This document shows positions 45,667 to 54,003 of a stretch of DNA of 64,000 nucleotides, piece after piece. Position numbers and translations under genes: made by a program. Location: NCBI GenBank assembly GCA_022709905.1, contig JAKLHY010000019.1:1-64000 (forward strand), written 5' to 3'. Under the pieces are notes generated by a model that saw nothing but the letters and a program-made list of their open reading frames with translations, had not been told where the DNA came from and made no database searches. This DNA comes from Verrucomicrobiota bacterium. GTDB lineage: Bacteria > Verrucomicrobiota > Verrucomicrobiia > Limisphaerales > UBA1319. Position 1 is the stretch's first letter; every line of letters begins with the position of its first letter.

Positions 45667-45899
45667 TGTGTTCTCCGTTCGACAAAGATTTGTTGAGCCA
45701 GATGTTTTGAAAGCCCAACGTGCGCGTTCAGGAATCGCACGATTAATGGATTGCCCTGACGCAGCACTTCGACTTCGCGTCCCAGGCAAAGGCCCATGGC
45801 CTGGAGTCGTTTCACGGCCAAATTTTGACCCTCGAGACGACCGACGCGGACCCGAAGTCCGGGTTCGGTCTGATCCAAACGAGAGAGGTGTGGAGTCAT
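45663..45899 (-). CDS. feoA: Ferrous iron transport protein FeoA
   Basis: A 78-residue SH3-like cytoplasmic protein that modulates FeoB. It shows the family pattern: N-terminal basic beta-strands, L-Q-A-M-G-L-C-L-G-R-E-V-E-V-L-R-Q-G-N-P with the conserved M-G-L, and a C-terminal amphipathic stretch. Both ends overlap neighbours by ATGA, between an outer-membrane protein gene upstream and feoB downstream, so the three are translationally coupled. Confidence 0.92.
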   Translation of the reverse strand: MTPHLSRLDQTEPGLRVRVGRLEGQNLAVKRLQAMGLCLGREVEVLRQGNPLIVRFLNAHVGLSKHLAQQIFVERRTQ

Positions 45900-46714
45900 T
45901 TCAGGTTCTCCGATGCGCGGGGGGTGAAGTCAAAAGTCCAGGTGATGCCGACGGTGGCTCGAATGTCTACCGGATCCCGGCGCGCTCCTGTGCCTAGGGC
46001 CGCGTCAAGCACTACCGAGTCGGACACCTTCCAGCGCAAGCCCCCATTAAGGGCAATCGCGGTGTTATCCTCCTTCGAGAGCGGCGTCAAGGCGAAAGCT
46101 TCCATAACCCATTGCGCGCGGTCCGTGAGGGCATAGTCTAATGCCAAGCCATAGCGCAACACATCGTCGAAAGCCTCGTTGGAACGATTACCCGTCCACG
46201 TGTAGGCGACGTTTCCATGGGCGGTCCATCGTTTCCCAAGGGTTTTCGAGAGGATCCAGGCCGCGTCGATATCCATTTCGCCCGATCCGAAACCTTTATG
46301 ATAACTAGCGGTTGGAGGCTTGAGCGTCAGGGCCAGGGCTTGATCGGCCCAGAACCGGTCCGCCGAAAGCCATTTGATTTTGGTGCCGACCGTCAGGTCC
46401 CCCACGCCATCGACCTTATCGTCCTGGCCCGTTTCCGCATCCCATTCCGCGTAGTGAGCGCCGAAACCCAGGCCGATCTCGGCACGCTCGAACAAACCAT
46501 AAGTCAAAGCAAATGGCAGGTCGCAATGGTTGAGATTCGCGCTTTTGGCATAGGAAACGCCCGTTTCGAACTCCATTTGACGAACTCCAACCGGTTCGGC
46601 GTCGTCCACAGTCAGTGGACGGCCCGCGAAAGCGCTTGGCACTCCACAGCCGTTGCCCAGAAAATAGAGGATGCTCGCCAGTGAGATCACCCCTTGGGAT
46701 TGATTGAACCGCAT
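45896..46714 (-). CDS. Outer-membrane beta-barrel transporter-like protein (MetA-of-phenol-degradation type)
   Basis: A 272-residue protein with a signal peptide (residues 1-30). Alternating hydrophobic/polar strands such as G-E-M-D-I-D-A-A-W-I-L-S-K and T-V-G-I-T-W-T-F-D-F, ending in aromatic residues, predict a beta-barrel of the MetA/transporter family. It is the first gene of an operon with feoA and feoB (ATGA overlap), suggesting it lets iron across the outer membrane. ATG 46714 is favoured for the signal peptide; its upstream region includes an 11-base homopolymer. Confidence 0.78.
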   Translation of the reverse strand: MRFNQSQGVISLASILYFLGNGCGVPSAFAGRPLTVDDAEPVGVRQMEFETGVSYAKSANLNHCDLPFALTYGLFERAEIGLGFGAHYAEWDAETGQDDKVDGVGDLTVGTKIKWLSADRFWADQALALTLKPPTASYHKGFGSGEMDIDAAWILSKTLGKRWTAHGNVAYTWTGNRSNEAFDDVLRYGLALDYALTDRAQWVMEAFALTPLSKEDNTAIALNGGLRWKVSDSVVLDAALGTGARRDPVDIRATVGITWTFDFTPRASENLK

Positions 46715-46785
46715 GTATTGTTTAGGAATCTCGAGACCGGCTCTTGTCTCGGGTTTATGGGAACAAGCAACCCCGCGCGCCATTC

Positions 46786-46796
46786 CCCCCCCCCCC
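46786..46796 (-). repeat. Homopolymer tract, 11 G on the coding strand
   Basis: Eleven consecutive C on the plus strand lie 72-82 bp upstream of the outer-membrane-protein start, inside the presumed promoter region of the OM-feoA-feoB operon. Such tracts can vary in length by slippage, but also suffer sequencing error. Confidence 0.7.
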
Positions 46797-46843
46797 ACGC
46801 GGCACTTCGTGATTGCGGAGGAAGAGGTCATCCGTTAGGGTTG

Positions 46844-46872
46844 AAAACGAGGACGAACCTCATTCGTTCTCG
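46844..46872 (-). terminator. Rho-independent terminator of the DtxR-type regulator gene
   Basis: On the minus strand, CGAGAACGAA-TGAGG-TTCGTCCTCG (one mismatched, wobble-capable pair in 10) is followed by TTTT. It lies about 75 bp after the regulator stop and upstream of the iron operon, so regulator and transporter appear to be separate transcripts. Confidence 0.75.
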
Positions 46873-46944
46873 CTGAGGGTTGCGAAGCGGGGAGCCAAAC
46901 CAGCGCGCAGCCCTCGGTTTTTTTAAAAATCAGATGTTATTCGA

Positions 46945-47508
46945 TCAATTGCGATGGCTGACCTTCTCTTTCTTGGGAGCGATTTTCGGATTTCCCAATT
47001 GGGCCAATAGACAACGATTCCGGCAGACTTCGCAGTTTTGTTTGCCGGCACAATCCTCTTGAAAGTGACGAAATGCCCGGAGCATGTCGCGAGCTCCTGA
47101 ACGCTTGTCCGTCAGGAACCTCATAAAATTGACCAGGCGCTCCGCCGTTTCAGGGCTGATCAAATGTTCGATTTTGCAGCTGTCGATCTCGGCCTGTTCC
47201 GGAGACAATCCAAGCACTTCCCGGAAGAACATTTCCACGGCGGTTCGCTTGGCGGAGATGTTGTCGACCACCTCCAGCCCATGGGGGGATAACCGCACCA
47301 TGCGATGCGCATCGGTATCGATCCAGCCCCGCGTCTTCAGGGACCGCAAGGATATGGACACGCTGCCCCGCGTGATCCCGAGGAAACGGGCAATGTCCGA
47401 TACGCGGGCCCAGCCGCCGTATTGGGCGCCCAGTTCATGAATGGCCAACAGGTGATGCGCGGCGCTGTGCGTTAGCGCGTTCGCGTCATACTGCTTCCAA
47501 GTTTCCAT
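46945..47508 (-). CDS. DtxR/MntR-family metal-dependent repressor with C-terminal Cys cluster
   Basis: A 187-residue regulator. N-terminal winged helix (V-S-D-I-A-R-F-L-G-I-T-R-G-S-V-S), then a dimerisation/metal domain with C111, E114 and H115 in C-K-I-E-H-L-I-S. That C-x-x-E-H pattern resembles iron-sensing DtxR more than Mn-sensing MntR. Instead of an SH3 domain the tail has four cysteines, C153, C159, C162 and C166, which could bind Zn or an Fe-S cluster. Located upstream of the feo operon, it most likely represses it when iron is sufficient. Palindromes just upstream suggest autoregulation. Confidence 0.9.
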   Translation of the reverse strand: METWKQYDANALTHSAAHHLLAIHELGAQYGGWARVSDIARFLGITRGSVSISLRSLKTRGWIDTDAHRMVRLSPHGLEVVDNISAKRTAVEMFFREVLGLSPEQAEIDSCKIEHLISPETAERLVNFMRFLTDKRSGARDMLRAFRHFQEDCAGKQNCEVCRNRCLLAQLGNPKIAPKKEKVSHRN

Positions 47509-47523
47509 ATGCGTTATAAATAC

Positions 47524-47549
47524 AAAACAAATGTTTTATATGTCAAACA
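47524..47549. promoter_or_regulatory. Overlapping palindromes upstream of the DtxR-type gene
   Basis: AAAACA-AA-TGTTTT (47524-47537) overlaps TGTTT-N8-AAACA (47532-47549). They begin 16 bp upstream of the start codon, in an AT-rich patch, and fit an operator of an iron-dependent repressor. A matching site was not found upstream of the OM-feoAB operon by eye. Confidence 0.5.
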
Positions 47550-47723
47550 TAAATTGCGGATCAGGGGCGATCCCGAGTCCTCCCGGCGTTCTGAATCTCT
47601 GATCCTCGGCGTACCCGGGGATCCTGACGGCATGGGACTTCGCTGTCCGAGAGGGACGGGTAGGCTTTTCTTGGGCTCGACGGAGGCGGACGGTTTGAAT
47701 AAGAATGCGCGTCAAAAGCGCGC

Positions 47724-50042
47724 ATGGATTTGCTGACTGGATTACTTACTCGAGACCGGGCCTGTTGGGCTCTGCTTGGCCTTCTCTGGGGATGCGAGCC
47801 GGCTGTGCTGGGATTGGATTACCTCCGCGGTCCTTTTGTGCAGAACGCCACGACGAACAGCATCGAGGTGATTTGGGAGACCTCGGAGCCCTGTCTGGCT
47901 TTCGTGGAGTATGGCCCCACATCGGACTTGGGGATGGCTGCGCCTGGCGGCGGGGCGGCCACCCATCACCGGGTGACGTTGCGGCCTTTGAATACGGGCG
48001 TCCGCTATTTTTACCGGGTGATCAGCCTCGATGGCCGGGGATGTTGGACAACGCCAGTCGAGACGTTCGCCACGTTGAAGCCCTCCGGGCCGATCACCTT
48101 TGCGGTGATCAGCGACACGGCTCAAACGGGGGCTGTCTTGTCCTATTCGCCTCAAAGCCTTCTGGCGGGAGTCTTGAATCGACTCGAGGTCGACTTGGTG
48201 ATGCATCTGGGGGACATCGTGGCGATGGATTTCAATCCCACGAATGTGCAGGCCCAGTTTTTCGATATTTTTCAGCCGGTGATCCGGCGGACTCCCTTTT
48301 ACCTGTTGTTAGGCAATCACGATCTGTTCCCGCCTTCGGGTGGGGCGCTGGATCTCAGCGCGCCGAATTTTCACAAGGCGTTTTCGCTGCCGACGAATGC
48401 CATGGACGGCACATCCCGGTATTATTCCTTTGACCACGGGGATGTTCATTTTGTGTGTTTGTTCAATCCGTGGTTTTACGTCTACGACTTTCATGCCCAG
48501 ACGGATCAGTACCGGTGGCTGACGAATGACCTGGCCCGTTCGCAAAAGCCTTGGAAGCTGCTGTTTTGTCATGCCCCGATCGAAACCTCGAGCCTTCACG
48601 CGGCGGACGATTACAACTGGAACGGCATGGCCGACCAGATGGAACTCTTCAACCTGATCACGCCTTTGGCGGGTCAATACGGGGTCCAGCTGGTGTTCAG
48701 CGGTCATGATCACAGCCTGCATCGATATGTGCCGTTTGAAGGCCTGCATGGTTGTGTTGCCGCGGGGGGCGGGCAGACGCTTTATCCTTTTGCGTTTAAT
48801 CATCCGAATCTCGCCCGGTATTGGCAGACTTATCACTGCGTCAAGGTCGCGGTGACCGGCGACACCATGACACTGGAGGCCTACGATGTGGAAGGGACAC
48901 GCTTTGACTCGTGGACGGTTCAGCGGGACTTGCCGGCGCGGCGGCTTTATGAGGCGTCGTGGCATTCGCCGGTGGTGGCGGCGGGCGCGGCGGATGACGG
49001 CGATGGAAATGTCTGTGGACAAAGCTTCGGATTCTCGGGCGCCCCGATCTATCCGCGAGCAGGACATTTTTCGAATTTAGGCCGGGTTTTTGTCAACAAC
49101 GACTCAAACCATCTTTACATCGGACTGGACCAGGTCATGATTCGCGGCGATCAAAACCTCTTTTTGTTTCTTGAATCCCCCCGATGCGCTGGAGTGACGA
49201 CGATGGCGGGAGTGGGCAATGGCCGGATCGATCCCGAAGGGGAGGGGGTGGATGGTTTGGATTGCCTGGAGAACTTGGCCTTCGCTCATTTTGCGCCGTG
49301 CGTCGGCTGTATGCTGGGAGATGAATATGCCGATGGGCAATTCCGAAGTTTTGCGCGAACCAATCTGGGGCTGAACATTGGGCAAGGCATTTTTCGCCTG
49401 GACAAAGGTTTGAGCGAGGTCCCAGGGGCGCGTTTGCAGCAGTTTAATTTGTCTCCCCAGACCGGCAGTCCGATCATTCCGGCGGCCAGCGTGTTGTTGG
49501 AACAGAACGCTGATTTCATCCAGGCCGCCATCCCCTTTGAGGCGTTGGGAGGATTGCGGCCCGGCGATCGGATCCGGTTGGGGGTCCTTGTGGGCGGGCC
49601 GGAGTATGATCCTGTTTCGCAGACACGTTGGATTGACTCGAGTGTGCTGGGCTATTCCCTGACGGGCTCGGGCCGACAACAGGTAGTGTTGGAGGGGTTG
49701 AGTGTTGAGTTGGCCTTGCCCCGCGACCAGGATTCGGATCAGGATGGATTCTATGATTGGCAGGAGGAACTTGCGGGGACCGATCCGCAGGATGCCCAAT
49801 CCGCCCTGCGGATCCGGGCAATCCCGGTTGCCTCTGGCCATTGGCTTCTTTCTTGGCAGTCTGTGCCCGGAAAACGATACCAGCTCGAGATCGCGGCCGA
49901 TGGCCATTTCGAATTCGTTCCGGCCGCCGAGTGGGGTTTTCCCGTGATTGCGCGTTCGACGAACGAGCATCACCTGGTCCGGTCGGAAGGGATTGAGGCG
50001 GGCAAACAACGGTTTTACCGAATTCGGCTGATGACGGACTGA
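47724..50042 (+). CDS. Large secreted metallophosphoesterase with Ca-binding repeat and FYR-type C-terminus
   Basis: A 772-residue protein. A purple-acid-phosphatase-like N-terminal domain (V-E-Y-G-P-T-S-D-L-G) precedes a calcineurin-like core: I-S-D-T-A (first-motif histidine absent), L-G-D-I-V, L-G-N-H-D, F-C-H-A-P, S-G-H-D-H-S. Then comes a long beta region, a thrombospondin-3-like calcium motif D-Q-D-S-D-Q-D-G-F-Y-D, and a C-terminal module with L-L-S-W and Q-R-F-Y-R-I. Signal peptide: W-A-L-L-G-L-L-W-G. The missing motif-I histidine may affect activity. Upstream region is divergent with the regulator gene. Confidence 0.85.
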   Translation: MDLLTGLLTRDRACWALLGLLWGCEPAVLGLDYLRGPFVQNATTNSIEVIWETSEPCLAFVEYGPTSDLGMAAPGGGAATHHRVTLRPLNTGVRYFYRVISLDGRGCWTTPVETFATLKPSGPITFAVISDTAQTGAVLSYSPQSLLAGVLNRLEVDLVMHLGDIVAMDFNPTNVQAQFFDIFQPVIRRTPFYLLLGNHDLFPPSGGALDLSAPNFHKAFSLPTNAMDGTSRYYSFDHGDVHFVCLFNPWFYVYDFHAQTDQYRWLTNDLARSQKPWKLLFCHAPIETSSLHAADDYNWNGMADQMELFNLITPLAGQYGVQLVFSGHDHSLHRYVPFEGLHGCVAAGGGQTLYPFAFNHPNLARYWQTYHCVKVAVTGDTMTLEAYDVEGTRFDSWTVQRDLPARRLYEASWHSPVVAAGAADDGDGNVCGQSFGFSGAPIYPRAGHFSNLGRVFVNNDSNHLYIGLDQVMIRGDQNLFLFLESPRCAGVTTMAGVGNGRIDPEGEGVDGLDCLENLAFAHFAPCVGCMLGDEYADGQFRSFARTNLGLNIGQGIFRLDKGLSEVPGARLQQFNLSPQTGSPIIPAASVLLEQNADFIQAAIPFEALGGLRPGDRIRLGVLVGGPEYDPVSQTRWIDSSVLGYSLTGSGRQQVVLEGLSVELALPRDQDSDQDGFYDWQEELAGTDPQDAQSALRIRAIPVASGHWLLSWQSVPGKRYQLEIAADGHFEFVPAAEWGFPVIARSTNEHHLVRSEGIEAGKQRFYRIRLMTD

Positions 50043-50068
50043 CGAAGCCGCGCGGATCCGATCCCTCC

Positions 50069-50137
50069 GAACCGCAAATAACACGATTTACTCGGCAGAC
50101 CGCCAGATGGACTATAAATGAATGGCCGCAAAAAGGC
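50069..50137 (+). repeat. Dispersed repeat AACCGCAAATAA...AAAAAGGC
   Basis: Starts AACCGCAAATAACACGATTT like 21168, then TTACTCGGCAGACCGCCAGA, continuing to CAAAAAGGC, matching the inverted copy at 39103-39152 at 45 of 50 bases. Confidence 0.78.
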
Positions 50138-50223
50138 GCAAAAGATTCAACATAAATGCATTTTTGAGGTGATGCGCCTGTCTTCTATCCTGCGGACTCC
50201 TCTGTGACCGCAGATGGATACCC

Positions 50224-50252
50224 ACCGCGAATGAACGCCAATCCACGCGAAT
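50224..50252 (+). repeat. ACGCGAAT-type periodic repeat
   Basis: CCGCGAATGAACGCCAATCC followed by ACGCGAATC. Three near copies of a 10-11-base unit, as at 21189-21218 and in inverse at 42197-42235. Confidence 0.68.
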
Positions 50253-50380
50253 CATGGCAGGCCCCTGATGCGAAGGGCCTCAAGTGTTCGGGCCATCGAT
50301 GGAATATCTGAGATCCTGCGACAAGCAGCGCTGCGGGATAAATCCCGCTCTCCAGCCAGTCGAGTGACGCTCGCTTCGGC

Positions 50381-50478
50381 GCCGGGAACGATCGGGGCGC
50401 GGGCTTCATTCCGCTGAGCGATTATGCCAGCAGAAACCCTCCGATTTTATTCGGGTCTAGGGGCGTGAATTCGCGTTT
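50381..50478. repeat. Second copy of the GCCGGGAACGAT... repeat with inverted ACGCGAAT-type tail
   Basis: 50381-50423 matches 42138-42180 at 38 of 43 bases. It continues with ACCCTCCGATTTTATTCGGG and GGCGTGAATTCGCG, the inverse of the unit seen at 21189-21231. Confidence 0.72.
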
Positions 50479-50638
50479 AGGTGTTTTTGCGAGTATTTGG
50501 CGTGCGAATTGGGGATCCCAGCCACGGGTTGTCAAATCCAATGAGAGGGGCTAAGATGGCAACATCCTCATCGAAGAAGGGCGTATTCCTGCGTTCAGGA
50601 GAGGCTGTTATTAACCTGGGTTGGCAACTGGCGCACTT

Positions 50639-53600
50639 ATGAAGACGCGATGCATCGGCACGGTGTTAATCGGGACGTTTGGCGTGCTCTTTTGCACCGC
50701 TGGATCCATGGCGGGCAAAGTGGTTCGAGTGTCGTCCCTCGGCAACGACAATCAAACGGGATCCGCCTGGGCGACGGCGAAAAGGACGGTGGCGGCTGGT
50801 CTTGCCGTGGCGGTGGATAACGATGAACTCTGGGTGGCTAGGGGAACCTATCCCGAACGCATCTCGATTCCACCGGGCGTGGCTGTGTATGGAGGTTTTA
50901 ACGGATCGGAACAGGCGCGCGATCAGCGGGATTGGATATTGAATCCGACGATCCTGGATGGAGGCAAGGGGGGCCCGGTTGTGCGATTCGAGGTGGCCGG
51001 CAGCGGTCCCGGCACGCGCCTGGATGGATTTACCGTCCGGAATGGGCGTGGGATTATGGGAGGGGGCGTGGTTTGCATCGGCTGTTCCCCTGTCCTTGCG
51101 AACAACCAGATTACTCGGAACACTTCCATCGGAGAAGGAGGTGGGATTTGTTGTTATAATGGGGCCAATCCACTGATTCTGGATAATGTGATTACGGAGA
51201 ACTATGCCAGCGACAGCGACGGGGATGGGGGCGGCATCTGTTGCATGGCGGGTGACAATCCCAATAATCTGGGGTCTTCCCCGACGATCCAGGGCAACAT
51301 TATCGCTTATAACCGGGCGTCGCTGACCGGGGGCGGCGTGGCCTCGAAGCACGCCTTTGTTTCCGCCGATAAGACCCTTTACATTCCCAGTTCCCCGACG
51401 ATTTTGAACAACCTTTTTTACATGAACGTGTCTTCGGAAAACGAGGCGGGTTTGGGCGGGGGCGGAATCTCCTGTGTGACCAACGGCACGGTCACCCTGG
51501 TTGCCAACAACACTTTTTTGGCCAATGCCGGCCTGCATGCGGGAGGGATACTGGTGTATGTGGGGGGGCGGGATAATCCTGTGATCGTCAACAATACATT
51601 CGTGGGGAACAATAGCGCGGCGATTCGTTGGGGCGGCGCGCATACGATCACCATTGCCAACAACATTGTGGCCTTCAATGCCGCCGGAATTACCCGGTGG
51701 ACCTTGATGCCGGGCGACTCGATGACGCTTGCGCACAACTGCGTTTACGGCAATGGGATTGACTATGACGGACTCCCCGATCAGACCGGTTTGGCCGGCA
51801 ACCTCTGCTTGGATCCGCATTTGGCCAGCCGGGAGTTCGGCAATTGCCACCTGCAGCCCGATTCGCCATGCATTGATAGGGGCGAGACCTCCGTGTTGGG
51901 TTCAAATTGGACCGACGCGGACGGCCAGGCCAGGTGGCTGGGCGGGGGAGTGGACATTGGGGCGGATGAGGCGGATGGCACGCGCTGGAATGTGGCAGGG
52001 CGCATTATCCGAGTCAGTCCCGATGGCAGCGACAACGCCTCCGGCGAGACCTGGAGCCAGGCCAAGAAAACCGTGGGGGCGGCCTTGGAATCGATCTCGG
52101 CCGCGTCCTTGGGCGCCGGCCATCAGGTGTTGGGGGGCGAAATCTGGGTGAGGCAAGGCGCCTACACGGAGAACCTGACTTTGCCGGCTCATCGTTATCT
52201 CTATGGCGGATTCATGGGGACCGAGACTTCGAGAGAACAGCGCGATTCCACGACGCGCGAGACCCTCCTGAATGGCGGTCGCTCGGGTCGTGTGGTGTTG
52301 GCGGTGTCCGGCTACCGTTGCAGCGCCGTCGATGGCTTTACCGTGACCCACGGGCGATTGATTGGCCAGATGAACGATCAGGGCGGAGGGATCGAGTGCT
52401 TTCATTCCGGAGTCGTGGTGGCGAACAATGTGATCCAGCAAAACACGGCGAATCTTGGCGGAGGCGTGGGCGGTTTTGGCGGCGCGCCGTTGATTGTCAA
52501 CAACCGGATTTTAAACAATTCGGCTGGGGCCGACGGCAAGGGTTGGGGCGGCGGATTGCACTTCACTCACTCCATGCCAACTATTGAGGATAACGTCATT
52601 TCCGGCAACACGGCTTCCGAGGGGGGAGGAATCTTCGCGTCGATGTCCTGGCCTTGGATCCTTCACAATGACATTAGCCGGAACACAGGCCATGGCGTGA
52701 AATGCGCGCTGACACGCAGTCTGGATTGGATCGTCACCCGTGAGATGTCGATTTCGCGGAATGCCATTTATGGAAACACGACCTCCGACCAGGGCGGAGG
52801 GATTTATGCTTTATTCTGTGTGGGACGAATCGAAAGCAACTTGATTGTTCAAAACCAGGTTGGCACCTTTGCCGGGGGCTTTGTGGGAGGAGGCATGTCT
52901 TTGATGTCGGGGGACTCTGCCGACGACCTCCTGGTGGTTGCCAACAATTCCGTGTTGGGGAATCAGGCCGAGTATTTAGGGCTTACGGGCGGTGGAGGCA
53001 TCGCAACCCTGCTGCTGAAAGTCCCCAACATGGTCTTGATCAACAACCTTGTGGCCTACAACAACACCGGAATCTACAACCACCCATCGAGTCCGGTCAG
53101 TCCCGTCCTGATCCGGAACAATGTATGGGGCAATGGCAGCAGCAACTATGAGTTGTTCAATATCTATGGGGTGGCGGCTGGAGCGCTGAATCATCCCACC
53201 GATTTGTCTGTGGACCCGAAGCTCGTCAATCTGGTCGATGATTTCCGGCTTCAATCCGGCTCTCCATGCATCGATGCGGGGTCGAACCAGTATCTTGGTT
53301 TCGAGGATTTTGACGGCACTCCCCGTCCGCTGGACGGGAAGAACACGGGGGCGGCCGAGCCTGACCTCGGCGCTTTTGAGTTCATCCATCCGTCTGTTCG
53401 CGGGGCTCTTATTTTTAGGGAATCGGAGCAACAAGTGGACCGGAGTCAGGGAGTGGCTGAAGTGGAGGTCAAACGCATTCTGGGGGTGAGTGGGACGGTA
53501 ACCGTCGCCTACACCACCCTGGAGGGAACCGCCAGGGCAGGCGTTGACTATGCTGCAACCACCGGGGTGCTGACACTGGAGAATGAACAATCGACGGCTG

Positions 53601-53929
53601 TCATCCGTGTGCCGTTGCTTTCCGGCGGGACGGGGGGATCCAAGGTGGCACTTCGGCTTATGCTCAGCAATCCGACTGGCGGGGCTTCCCTAGGCGCGGT
53701 GAGCCAGACAACCCTGGTCATCACGCGCATAGGGGGGGGCAGTTCTGCCATAGATCGTCCGACGCTGGCGATGGCCCGTCAGGGAGGAAACCTGATTCTA
53801 ACATGGACGGGCAAGTTGCAGTCGGCGGTGAGTATTTCGGGGATGTGGACCGATGTGGCGAGCGCGACCAGCCCGATGAGCATTGCCTTGGGTGCTGGCA
53901 GCCGGCGGTTTTATCGGGCCGCTCAATGA
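50639..53929 (+). CDS. Large secreted right-handed beta-helix protein with internal duplication, Calx-beta and FYR-type C-terminus
   Basis: A 1096-residue protein. ATG 50639 gives a signal peptide (V-L-I-G-T-F-G-V-L-F-C-T-A-G). Two tandem halves each begin V-V-R-V-S / I-I-R-V-S, contain G-x-x-W-x-x-A-K-x-T-V and Y-G-G-F-x-G-x-E, then parallel beta-helix coils rich in N-N and G-G-G-I, and end with C-I-D-x-G-x (choice-of-anchor-Q-like) boundaries. A Calx-beta domain follows (A-R-A-G-V-D-Y-A-A-T-T-G), then the short module L-I-L-T-W...R-R-F-Y-R. Likely cell-surface polysaccharide binding or lyase-like; no catalytic residues identified. Confidence 0.85.
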   Translation: MKTRCIGTVLIGTFGVLFCTAGSMAGKVVRVSSLGNDNQTGSAWATAKRTVAAGLAVAVDNDELWVARGTYPERISIPPGVAVYGGFNGSEQARDQRDWILNPTILDGGKGGPVVRFEVAGSGPGTRLDGFTVRNGRGIMGGGVVCIGCSPVLANNQITRNTSIGEGGGICCYNGANPLILDNVITENYASDSDGDGGGICCMAGDNPNNLGSSPTIQGNIIAYNRASLTGGGVASKHAFVSADKTLYIPSSPTILNNLFYMNVSSENEAGLGGGGISCVTNGTVTLVANNTFLANAGLHAGGILVYVGGRDNPVIVNNTFVGNNSAAIRWGGAHTITIANNIVAFNAAGITRWTLMPGDSMTLAHNCVYGNGIDYDGLPDQTGLAGNLCLDPHLASREFGNCHLQPDSPCIDRGETSVLGSNWTDADGQARWLGGGVDIGADEADGTRWNVAGRIIRVSPDGSDNASGETWSQAKKTVGAALESISAASLGAGHQVLGGEIWVRQGAYTENLTLPAHRYLYGGFMGTETSREQRDSTTRETLLNGGRSGRVVLAVSGYRCSAVDGFTVTHGRLIGQMNDQGGGIECFHSGVVVANNVIQQNTANLGGGVGGFGGAPLIVNNRILNNSAGADGKGWGGGLHFTHSMPTIEDNVISGNTASEGGGIFASMSWPWILHNDISRNTGHGVKCALTRSLDWIVTREMSISRNAIYGNTTSDQGGGIYALFCVGRIESNLIVQNQVGTFAGGFVGGGMSLMSGDSADDLLVVANNSVLGNQAEYLGLTGGGGIATLLLKVPNMVLINNLVAYNNTGIYNHPSSPVSPVLIRNNVWGNGSSNYELFNIYGVAAGALNHPTDLSVDPKLVNLVDDFRLQSGSPCIDAGSNQYLGFEDFDGTPRPLDGKNTGAAEPDLGAFEFIHPSVRGALIFRESEQQVDRSQGVAEVEVKRILGVSGTVTVAYTTLEGTARAGVDYAATTGVLTLENEQSTAVIRVPLLSGGTGGSKVALRLMLSNPTGGASLGAVSQTTLVITRIGGGSSAIDRPTLAMARQGGNLILTWTGKLQSAVSISGMWTDVASATSPMSIALGAGSRRFYRAAQ

Positions 53930-53938
53930 TTTGGGGCT

Positions 53939-53955
53939 TTACTCAGCAGACCGCC
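53939..53955 (+). repeat. Truncated copy of the TTACTCAGCAGACCGCC repeat
   Basis: These 17 bases are identical to the start of the inverted copy at 39103-39152 and differ by one base from 50088-50104. It lies directly after the beta-helix gene, in the short convergent gap. Confidence 0.6.
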
Positions 53956-54003
53956 GTTTCTTTCGCGCCCAATCCCTGATTGCATCGGCGTCGGAGCGGG
54001 TGT

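Larger units (their letters stand above)
50043..50638. other. Repeat-rich intergenic region
   Basis: About 600 bp with no convincing gene. It contains the dispersed repeats at 50069-50137, 50224-50252, 50381-50423 and 50437-50478. The second and last are inverted relative to each other, so the stretch 50224-50478 forms a repeat-bounded unit. Confidence 0.65.

Noticed and set aside
47509..47736. 75-codon plus-strand frame in the promoter region of the metallophosphoesterase
   Set aside because: Overlaps AT-rich operator-like palindromes and encodes no recognisable protein.
51040..53130. Repeated NN/GGG codon patterns resembling a tandem DNA repeat
   Set aside because: They are coils of the encoded beta-helix and vary in sequence; not a CRISPR array or DNA satellite.
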